This document shows positions 1 to 7,482 of a DNA stretch of 38,034 nucleotides, piece by piece. The notes below the pieces were generated by a model. That model searched no databases and was not told the origin of the DNA. It saw only the letters and a list, made by a program, of their open reading frames with translations. The first letter of the stretch is position 1. Each line of letters opens with the position of its first letter. The position numbers and the translations under genes are program-made. The DNA comes from an uncultured Rhizobium sp. (GTDB lineage: Bacteria > Pseudomonadota > Alphaproteobacteria > Rhizobiales > Rhizobiaceae): assembly GCA_945952245.1 (NCBI GenBank), contig CAMFHT010000005.1, positions 1 through 38,034 on the forward strand, written 5' to 3'.

Positions 1-51
1 AGATCTACACGTAAGGAGTCGTCGGCAGCGTCAGATGTGTATAAGAGACAG
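1..51 (+). other. Illumina Nextera i5 adapter remnant (AGATCTACAC + index GTAAGGAG + TCGTCGGCAGCGTC + mosaic end AGATGTGTATAAGAGACAG); non-genomic
   Basis: Literal match to the Nextera P5-side adapter recalled from kit chemistry; mosaic end at 33-51; genomic sequence begins about 52. Confidence 0.97.
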
Positions 52-206
52 GCGCGGGGCTTGCGCCAAATGGGGACTGGGCGTGGCGAAAGCGATGTTG
101 CGCTTGAGATATGCCGCCTTCATTGGTTAAGGATTTGTGAAGCATAAGGATCTAGGGTTCGTTAACGACCCCTGTCCGTCTTTCTAATCGTTTCGGAAAA
201 CCTGGC

Positions 207-1421
207 ATGCGCATTCGCCATCTTCTCCTCGCGGGCCTCGTCGCCCCCCTCCTCGCCGGCTGCAACGACAGCATGGAGGCGATCGACCTCAGCAAGGTCT
301 CGAACAAGGTCGAGTACCAGCTCTCCGGCAAGATCGTCGAGGAGATGCGCAAGAAGGGCATGGCCACCACCTCGCCGATCATGCTGCGCATCTTCAAGGA
401 AGAGGGCGTGCTGGAAGTGTGGAAGGCGAAGGCCGACCAGCGCTTCGACAAGATCGCCGAATACAAGATCTGCGCCTGGTCGGGTCGCCTCGGACCCAAG
501 GTCAAGGAAGGCGACCGGCAGGCGCCGGAAGGCTTCTACCAGCTGACCCGCGCCAACCTGAACCCGAATTCCAAGTACTATCTCGCGATCAACACCGGTT
601 ATCCGAACAGCTATGACCGCTCGCTCGGCCGCGGCGGCACCAACCTGATGATCCATGGCGCCTGCTCGTCCTCGGGCTGCTATTCCATGACCGACGAGCA
701 GGTGCTGGAGATCTACGCGCTCGCCCGCGACGCCTTCAAGGGCGGGCAACAGACCGTGCAGCTTCAGGCGCTTCCCTTCCGCATGACGGCAGAGAACATG
801 GCGCGCCACCGGCTTTCGCCGCATTACGACTTCTGGAAGATGCTGAAGGTCGGCTACGACAATTTCGAAGTCACCAAGCGCCCGCCGGAAGTGAACGTCT
901 GCAACAAGACCTATGTCTTCAACCAGGATACCGGCGGCAAGGGCATGAGCCCCTCCGGCGCCTGCCCCGCCATGTCGACCCCGCCTGCCCTTGCTGCGGC
1001 TCTTTCGAGCTACAATGCGAAATATGACAAGGACTACGAGGCAGCTCTCAGGAAGTACGACAACAAGGTCTGGTACGACCCGACCGAAGCCGAACGCAAG
1101 GCAATCGTCGCCAATCTTCGCAAGGGCAAGGAGCTCGCCTTCGCACCGACAGGCACGGCGCTCGAGGCCGGCAAGCTCGTTTCGATTGAGGAATACGAGG
1201 CCATGCTTTCCGGCCAGGCCGCGAAGCAGACCAAGGGCGATGTGAAGAAGGCGGAAACCCAGCTTTCTTCCGTCGGCATGGCGCCGAAGACCGACAAGAA
1301 GGCTGATGCGCCGGCCGCGCCTGCGACCACGACGGTTCCGGTGCCGACGCCCAATCCGAACGAGCCGGTGGCAACCGCCGCCGTCGAGCCTGCCAAGAAG
1401 CCTTTCTGGAAGATCTGGTGA
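207..1421 (+). CDS. YafK-like L,D-transpeptidase family lipoprotein
   Basis: Signal peptide with lipobox (LLAGC); catalytic motif HGACSSSGCYSM (HGxxxSxGC, YkuD fold); Pro/Ala-rich C-terminus. Confidence 0.85.
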   Translation: MRIRHLLLAGLVAPLLAGCNDSMEAIDLSKVSNKVEYQLSGKIVEEMRKKGMATTSPIMLRIFKEEGVLEVWKAKADQRFDKIAEYKICAWSGRLGPKVKEGDRQAPEGFYQLTRANLNPNSKYYLAINTGYPNSYDRSLGRGGTNLMIHGACSSSGCYSMTDEQVLEIYALARDAFKGGQQTVQLQALPFRMTAENMARHRLSPHYDFWKMLKVGYDNFEVTKRPPEVNVCNKTYVFNQDTGGKGMSPSGACPAMSTPPALAAALSSYNAKYDKDYEAALRKYDNKVWYDPTEAERKAIVANLRKGKELAFAPTGTALEAGKLVSIEEYEAMLSGQAAKQTKGDVKKAETQLSSVGMAPKTDKKADAPAAPATTTVPVPTPNPNEPVATAAVEPAKKPFWKIW

Positions 1422-1663
1422 GTCCGGAATTAGAGCGGGTCGAGCCCGTCGTCTACGATCTCCGGGGGCTCAAATGCCCGTTGCCGGTGATCAAGACGCG
1501 CAAGCGCCTGACCGCGCTCGCCACGGGCACGGAGCTGACAGTCGAGACGACCGATCCGCTGGCGGGCATCGACATTCCGCATCTCTGCCAGGAAGACGGC
1601 CATCAGCTCGTCTCGTCCGAGCGCACCGAGACCGGGCACCGCTTCACGATCCGCAAAGGTTGA
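1418..1663 (+). CDS. TusA-like sulfurtransferase family protein
   Basis: 81 aa; DLRGLKCPLPVIKTRKRL motif (CPxP); GTG start overlapping the upstream stop codon. Confidence 0.85.
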   Translation: MSPELERVEPVVYDLRGLKCPLPVIKTRKRLTALATGTELTVETTDPLAGIDIPHLCQEDGHQLVSSERTETGHRFTIRKG

Positions 1664-1667
1664 ATGC

Positions 1668-2831
1668 TCAGAACCGCATGCCGGGAACGGCCAGTGGATT
1701 GTCCTCAAGTGCTGCGCGGTCCGGCCGGTCGATCCGTGGCGTGCCTGTGAAGGCATCGAAAAGATCCCTGACAAAGCTTTCCGGCAGATCATCCGTGATC
1801 AGGACGAGACGCGTGCGGCGGTCCATCGGGTCCGGCCAGGCGGCAAGCCGCACCGGCGGATGGAACACCTGCTGCACGCCATGCAGGACCACAGGCCGGT
1901 CCGGATTGTCGCTCAACCCGACGATCGCCTTCATGCGCAGAAGCTTTTCCCCATGCGCCGAGCGCAGGAGATCCACGAACATGTCAAGCGCCATGGGCGA
2001 GACCAACTTGTCGTAAAGAATCGAGAAGGAGCGGATCGACTGGCTGTGCCGGTTGAGGTCGTGATGATGATGGTGGTGGTCGTGATGCTCGTGGCCGCAT
2101 TCGGGGCCACAGGAATGATCGTGATCATGGTCGCCGTGGCCGTGGCCGTGGCCGTGAGCCTCCTCGCCCAGCCAGCGGCGAACGTCTGCGCTCTTTTGCG
2201 CGGGATCGTAGAGACCGTTGTCCAGAAGCTCGGCCGTGCCTACAGTCGGATCCTGCACGTCGGAGAGTATGGCACGGGGGTTCAGCGCCTGAAGCGTGCG
2301 GGTAAGGCTCGCCACCTGCCCGGATGAGGCAATATCCGTCTTCGTCAGCACCAGCCGGTCTGCGACCGCCGCCTGCCGAACCGCTTCGGGATGGCGCGCA
2401 AGCGTTGCCTCGCCATTGACCGCATCGATGAGCGTAACCACACCCTCGAGCCCGAAATGCTGGGCGATGACGGGATTGCCCATGACCGACTGCATCACGG
2501 GTGCCGGATCGGCAAGACCAGTGGTCTCGATGACCACGCGTCGAAGCGGGCGGCTGCGTCCAGTCTGCATGCGGTCGATCAGTTCGGCCAGCGTGTCGAT
2601 CAGCTCGCCGCGCACCGTGCAGCAGAGGCAGCCGTCCGAGAGCTCCACGATCGAATCGCCGGAGCTTTCGACCAGCAGATGATCGATGCTGACATCCCCG
2701 AACTCGTTGATGATGACGGCGCAATCGCGCATGTCGGGGCTTTTCAGGATGCGGTTCAGAAGCGTCGACTTGCCGGCCCCGAGGAAGCCGGTCACGATCG
2801 TGACAGGCACGCGGCGAAGGGCCTCGGTCAT
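1668..2831 (-). CDS. CobW/COG0523 family GTP-binding protein (putative metallochaperone)
   Basis: GFLGAGKSTLLN P-loop, DGCLCCTVRGEL (CxCC), His-rich linker HGHGHGHGDHDHDHSCGPECGHEHHDHHHHHHD; ATGA overlap with upstream CDS. Confidence 0.9.
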   Translation of the reverse strand: MTEALRRVPVTIVTGFLGAGKSTLLNRILKSPDMRDCAVIINEFGDVSIDHLLVESSGDSIVELSDGCLCCTVRGELIDTLAELIDRMQTGRSRPLRRVVIETTGLADPAPVMQSVMGNPVIAQHFGLEGVVTLIDAVNGEATLARHPEAVRQAAVADRLVLTKTDIASSGQVASLTRTLQALNPRAILSDVQDPTVGTAELLDNGLYDPAQKSADVRRWLGEEAHGHGHGHGDHDHDHSCGPECGHEHHDHHHHHHDLNRHSQSIRSFSILYDKLVSPMALDMFVDLLRSAHGEKLLRMKAIVGLSDNPDRPVVLHGVQQVFHPPVRLAAWPDPMDRRTRLVLITDDLPESFVRDLFDAFTGTPRIDRPDRAALEDNPLAVPGMRF

Positions 2832-4072
2832 TGCGCCTGACCCTGCGGCTTGGACTTCGGCACCGGCACGTTTGCCGTATCGCCCTCATCGACCGGCTGC
2901 ATTGACGCCTTCTTGGCGACCTTTTTGGTGGTCGACTTCTTGCCAGCCGTCTTCTTCTCGCCGGCTTTCTTGCCGCCGCCCTTCTTGGCCACGACCCTCT
3001 TCTCCGGCTCCGCAATCTCCGAGCCCGGGATCAGGCCGGCGAAGACATAGGCCGGCTCGTGATCCATTTCGTGGATATAGGGTGATTCCAGTTTCTGGCG
3101 CCCTGCCTCGTCGCGGCTTTCGCTCCGGACCTTGGCGCCCTTGGCGCTGCAGATATCGGCGGTGATATCGGCAACGTCGAGCGCCGCATCGGCATCAGGC
3201 CGCATCTGGTCGAGCCGCGGACCGGGCGCAGAAGGCGAAACGAAGGCCTTCTGCAGGAGGTCGGCGGACATGTCGGCGCGGGCGGCAAGGCTGTCGGTGC
3301 CGAGGACGACGCTCACGATGTTGCGGCCATTGCGGGTGGCCGACGAAACCTGGTTGAAGCCGGAAGCGCAGATGAAGCCGGTCTTCATGCCGTCGGCACC
3401 GTCGAAACGACCGATGAGCATGTTGTAGTTAGGATATTTCCGCTTGCCGGTATCGATGCCCTCGATCTTGAAATAGCTCGCATATTCCGGGAATTCCCGC
3501 TTCAGCATCACCGTCAGCAAGGCAAGGTCATGCGCAGTTGTGTACTGCCCCTTGCCGGGCAAGCCGTTCGGATTGATGAAATGCGAATCGGTCATGCCGA
3601 TGCGCAGCGCCTCTGCATTCATCCGCAGCACGAAGTTTTCCTGCGTGCCTCCGACCGTCTCGGCGATCGCAACGGCAATGTCATTCGCCGATTTGACCAA
3701 CAGGATCTTCAGCGCACTGTCGAGCGTCAGCTGCTGGCCGGGCTTGTAGTACATCTTGCTGGCAGGCTGGGCGGCGGCCCGCTTGCTCATGGTGACGAGG
3801 CTGTCGAGCCGCACCTCGCCCGCCCTGATGGCGCGGAAGGTGGTGTAGGCGGTCATCAGCTTGGTCAGCGAGGCGGGATACCATTTGCGGAACGGCTGTT
3901 CCTGGTCCAGCACCTTGAGTGTCGCGACATCAACGACGATCCGCGGATTGGCAAGGGCCTCAAAGGGCACGGCAAGGGCGGCGAGCATTGACATCGCCAG
4001 CACTGCACGGCGTGCGCCATGCGTGAACAGGGTCTTGGTCCGAAACACGTTGATCCTCAAAATCTCGGTCAA
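2828..4072 (-). CDS. D-alanyl-D-alanine carboxypeptidase (S11 family)
   Basis: SLTK (SxxK), SAN, KTG (DGMKTGF) motifs; N-terminal signal sequence; Lys-rich C-terminal tail. Confidence 0.9.
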   Translation of the reverse strand: MTEILRINVFRTKTLFTHGARRAVLAMSMLAALAVPFEALANPRIVVDVATLKVLDQEQPFRKWYPASLTKLMTAYTTFRAIRAGEVRLDSLVTMSKRAAAQPASKMYYKPGQQLTLDSALKILLVKSANDIAVAIAETVGGTQENFVLRMNAEALRIGMTDSHFINPNGLPGKGQYTTAHDLALLTVMLKREFPEYASYFKIEGIDTGKRKYPNYNMLIGRFDGADGMKTGFICASGFNQVSSATRNGRNIVSVVLGTDSLAARADMSADLLQKAFVSPSAPGPRLDQMRPDADAALDVADITADICSAKGAKVRSESRDEAGRQKLESPYIHEMDHEPAYVFAGLIPGSEIAEPEKRVVAKKGGGKKAGEKKTAGKKSTTKKVAKKASMQPVDEGDTANVPVPKSKPQGQAQ

Positions 4073-4205
4073 TCTGTCGTCATGCGACTGATTTTAGCCT
4101 ATAGGGTTTAGACATGACAAAGGTGAGCCGTCCGGTCAACCGCTTGCTCGGGGCACTGGGACCGGCTTTCACGTCTACGCATGAAACAGAGCACAGGATG
4201 AACTC

Positions 4206-5369
4206 ATGCCAATCTTGAACCGCGCCGCCGAACTGCAGGACGAAGTGACCGCATGGCGCCGTCAGATCCACGAATACCCGGAACTTCTGTTCGACGTTGT
4301 GAAGACCGCTGCCTTCGTCGCGGAGAAGCTTAAAGAGTTCGGCTGCGACGAGGTGGTGACCGGGATCGGACGGACCGGTGTCGTAGGCCTGATCCGCGGC
4401 AGCAATGCGGCAGAGCGCACCATTGGGCTCCGGGCCGACATGGATGCCCTGCCGCTGACCGAAGTGACCGGCAAGCCCTGGGCGTCCACCGTGCCCGGGA
4501 AAATGCACGCCTGCGGCCATGACGGCCATACCGCCATGCTCCTTGGCGCTGCCAAATATCTCGCCGAAACCCGCAATTTCACCGGCAATGTCGCCGTGAT
4601 CTTCCAGCCGGCGGAAGAAGGCGGCGGCGGCGGCAATCTCATGGTCAAGGACGGCATGATGGAGCGCTTCGGCATCGAGGAGGTCTATGGTCTGCATAAC
4701 CTGCCGGGCCTGCCCGTCGGCGAGTTCGCGATCCGCCGCGGCCCGATCATGGCCTCGACGGACGAGTTCAGCGTCACCGTCACCGGCCGCGGTGGCCATG
4801 CCGCCATGCCGCACAAGACGATCGACCCCGTCGCGATCGCCGTGCAGATGGTCTCGAACCTGCAGCTGATCGCATCCCGCAACGTCGACCCTCTGCAGTC
4901 CGTCGTCGTATCGGTCACCAAGTTCCATGCTGGCCAGGCGAGCAACATCATTCCCGACACCGCGACCTTCGGGGGCACGGTTCGGACTTTGAAGCCGGAA
5001 GTGCGTGACCAGGCGGAAACCCGCATCCGCGAAATCACGTCCGGCCTTGCCGCAGCCCATGGGGCGACCGTCAGCGTCAACTACGCGCGCAACTATCCGG
5101 TGACCGTCAACCATCCGGCAGAGACAGGCCATGCTCTCGAAGCTGCACTGGCGGTGGCAGGCGAGGGCAAGGTCGACGGCGACACGGATCCGATGATGGG
5201 CGGTGAGGACTTCTCCTACATGCTCAACGCCCGGCCGGGCGCCTTCATCTTCCTTGGCAATGGCGATACCGCCGGCCTGCACAATCCGAACTACGACTTC
5301 AACGACGAGATCATCCCGCACGGAATTTCCTACTGGGTAAAGCTCGCGGAAAGCCGCCTCAACCAATAA
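4206..5369 (+). CDS. M20 family metallopeptidase / amidohydrolase (hippurate hydrolase-like)
   Basis: GLRADMDALPLTE, HACGHDGHTAMLLGAA, PAEEGGGGG, MGGEDFSYM motifs. Confidence 0.9.
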   Translation: MPILNRAAELQDEVTAWRRQIHEYPELLFDVVKTAAFVAEKLKEFGCDEVVTGIGRTGVVGLIRGSNAAERTIGLRADMDALPLTEVTGKPWASTVPGKMHACGHDGHTAMLLGAAKYLAETRNFTGNVAVIFQPAEEGGGGGNLMVKDGMMERFGIEEVYGLHNLPGLPVGEFAIRRGPIMASTDEFSVTVTGRGGHAAMPHKTIDPVAIAVQMVSNLQLIASRNVDPLQSVVVSVTKFHAGQASNIIPDTATFGGTVRTLKPEVRDQAETRIREITSGLAAAHGATVSVNYARNYPVTVNHPAETGHALEAALAVAGEGKVDGDTDPMMGGEDFSYMLNARPGAFIFLGNGDTAGLHNPNYDFNDEIIPHGISYWVKLAESRLNQ

Positions 5370-5383
5370 CAGCACCCGGGATC

Positions 5384-5427
5384 GGCCGCGCCTTGCCAAA
5401 AGGACTTGGCGAAGCGCGGCCGTTTCT
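5384..5427 (+). terminator. Stem-loop terminator after M20 amidohydrolase
   Basis: CGGCCGCGC...GCGCGGCCG perfect 9-bp stem with inner GCCAA/TTGGC pairing, followed by TTTCTGTATTT. Confidence 0.7.
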
Positions 5428-5445
5428 GTATTTGATACCGCCAGT

Positions 5446-5522
5446 GGTCCCGTAGCTCAGCAGGATAGAGCACCAGATTCCTAATCTGGGGGTCTCGCGT
5501 TCGAATCGCGACGGGATCACCA
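5446..5522 (+). tRNA. tRNA-Arg (anticodon CCT)
   Basis: GGTCCCG/CGGGATC acceptor stem with one G-U; anticodon arm CCAGA-TTCCTAA-TCTGG; GTTCGAATC T-loop; CCA encoded. Confidence 0.95.
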
Positions 5523-5640
5523 CTCCCCGACATTCCAAGCTTGAACCATTTTTGGACCATAACCCCCTTCAGGCGAAAATAGCCGGAACCCATTGCTTTA
5601 TTCTGCGTTTGGCGGTGAAGAGAAACTGGGTCGCCGACGA

Positions 5641-5844
5641 ATGAAACCGGATATGTTGCTTGCGTTATGCGTAGGTTTGGTGACGAGCGCCGTCATTTTC
5701 GGCATCGGCGCGCTCATCGTCTTCTCCATTCCCGAACTCGCCGATAATGCGACATACCTGCTCCCGGCTGTGATCGTTTCCATCGCCATTCTCGCACCCT
5801 TCATTGCCTGGCGGGTATCGCCGCGCATCCGGGTTCGTCTCTGA
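5641..5844 (+). CDS. Small hypothetical membrane protein (two predicted TM segments)
   Basis: ORF MKPDMLLALCVGLVTSAVIFGIGALIVFSIPELADNATYLLPAVIVSIAILAPFIAWRVSPRIRVRL; two hydrophobic stretches. Confidence 0.55.
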   Translation: MKPDMLLALCVGLVTSAVIFGIGALIVFSIPELADNATYLLPAVIVSIAILAPFIAWRVSPRIRVRL

Positions 5845-5991
5845 CCTGTTTCCCCTCATGATGCTTCATAGGTTCAGCCGGCTTTCCCGGCTGATGTGCG
5901 ATCCGTGCTCTGCGCCACCCCGCACAAGTCGCGCTTGTTGCAGGCCGGTAAAACCGGTAGAGCAGCCAGGACTATGACAGGATCTTCCCGC

Positions 5992-7173
5992 ATGACAACC
6001 GCCCTTCCCCGCCGCCTTTCCATCCTCGGCTCCACCGGCTCGATCGGTGGAAATACGCTGGACGTGGTGCGTCAGATGGGTGGGCGGGATGCGTTCGAGA
6101 TCGTCGCATTGACCGGCAACGGCAATGTGGAGAAGCTGGCCGAACAGGCAAAAGCCGCCGGCGCCCGCATGGCCGTTACCGCCAGCGAGAACCGCTACCA
6201 CGACCTGAAGGATGCCCTTGCCGGCAGCGGCATTACGGTCGCCGCCGGGCCCTCCGGCCTCATTGAGGCTGCATCCGCGGAGAGCGACATGGTCATGGCA
6301 GCGATCATCGGCACGGCGGGGCTGGCGCCGACGCTTGCAGCCGCCCGCCGTGGCGCCGACATCGCGCTTGCCAACAAGGAATGCCTCGTGACTGCAGGCT
6401 CGCTTTTCGTCGACGCAGTCAAGGCAGGCGGCGGAAAACTCCTTCCAGTCGACAGCGAGCACAATGCCATCTTCCAGGTGCTCGAAGAGAACCAGCGCCA
6501 CGCGTTGGAGCGCATCATCCTCACCGCCTCCGGCGGCCCTTTCCGCACCTGGAGCCGCGAAGACATGGCCAACGTGACGGCGGAAACAGCGGCGAAACAC
6601 CCCAACTGGTCGATGGGCCTAAAGATTTCCGTCGGCAGTGCCACCATGTTCAACAAGGCGCTGGAAATGATCGAGGCCAAGCATCTCTTCGGCGTAGCGC
6701 CGGATCAGATCGAGGTCGTCGTTCATCCGCAGTCGATCATTCACAGCATGGTCGGCTATGCCGATGGCTCGGTGCTGGCGCAGCTCGGCTGCCCGGACAT
6801 GCGGACGGCGATCGGCTATGCCCTCTCCTACCCGGCGCGGCCGGTGCTGGACGTGGAGCGGCTGGACTTCACAAAGCTCTCACGTCTCGATTTCGAAGCG
6901 CCCGACGAAAACCGCTTTCCGGCGATCCGGCTTGCGCGGCTCGCCCTCAAGCGAGGAGGGTTGCAAAGCGCGGTCATGAATGCCGCCGAGGAGACCGCCT
7001 TCGATGCCTTCGTCGAGGGCCGAATCGGTTTCCTCGCCATGGCGGATGTTGCCGAGGCTGTCATGGAAGACATGGCCGATGCCGGCAATGCCACCGACAT
7101 GGACCATGTCTTCGCGATCGACGAAGAGGCGAGGAGCCGCGCTGCTGCCGTCATCGCGCGCCTCGCCCGCTGA
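5992..7173 (+). CDS. dxr: 1-deoxy-D-xylulose-5-phosphate reductoisomerase
   Basis: LSILGSTGSIGGNTLDVV, ANKECLV, PVDSEHNAIFQ, TASGGPF, NWSMGLKISVGSATMFNKALE motifs. Start set at MTTALPRR; the track ORF is longer. Confidence 0.95.
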   Translation: MTTALPRRLSILGSTGSIGGNTLDVVRQMGGRDAFEIVALTGNGNVEKLAEQAKAAGARMAVTASENRYHDLKDALAGSGITVAAGPSGLIEAASAESDMVMAAIIGTAGLAPTLAAARRGADIALANKECLVTAGSLFVDAVKAGGGKLLPVDSEHNAIFQVLEENQRHALERIILTASGGPFRTWSREDMANVTAETAAKHPNWSMGLKISVGSATMFNKALEMIEAKHLFGVAPDQIEVVVHPQSIIHSMVGYADGSVLAQLGCPDMRTAIGYALSYPARPVLDVERLDFTKLSRLDFEAPDENRFPAIRLARLALKRGGLQSAVMNAAEETAFDAFVEGRIGFLAMADVAEAVMEDMADAGNATDMDHVFAIDEEARSRAAAVIARLAR

Positions 7174-7354
7174 ACGACCAAAATCCTGCTGCAGCGAACG
7201 GACTTTAGTCTGGCGCAGTGACATCAATAGGTCCGTCCCGGACAGGCAATGGTCCGTTTGGTCTCGACATCTCGATTACCCGCACAAGATATCCCTGTGA
7301 AGCCGAGGTCGCCGAGATCAACGCCCTGCTCGACCGCGATCGACGGCTTCTGAA

Positions 7355-7385
7355 ACCCCGCATCGCTCCCTGGGCGATGCGGGGT
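7355..7385 (+). terminator. Perfect 12-bp inverted repeat (possible terminator or structured element)
   Basis: ACCCCGCATCGC-TCCCTGG-GCGATGCGGGGT; no strong poly-T follows. Confidence 0.45.
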
Positions 7386-7482
7386 CGTTCATTGAGCCTC
7401 CGCTCATCTACCCCCTTCCCAACTGCCCGCTTCCCCGTTACCAACTCCGATAACACAGCCTGCCGCCGGCAGGGGCCACAGC

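Noticed and set aside
2050-2160. The (GTGGCC/GATGGT)-like repeat as a microsatellite or regulatory repeat
   Set aside because: It is the coding sequence of the His-rich linker of the COG0523 GTPase.
4080-5399. 439-aa minus-strand ORF opposite the M20 amidohydrolase
   Set aside because: Low-complexity antisense translation; the plus-strand gene has full M20 motifs.
5446-5522. tRNA-Arg as an integration site for a mobile island
   Set aside because: No integrase, att-like direct repeat or composition shift nearby; the next genes are a small ORF and dxr.
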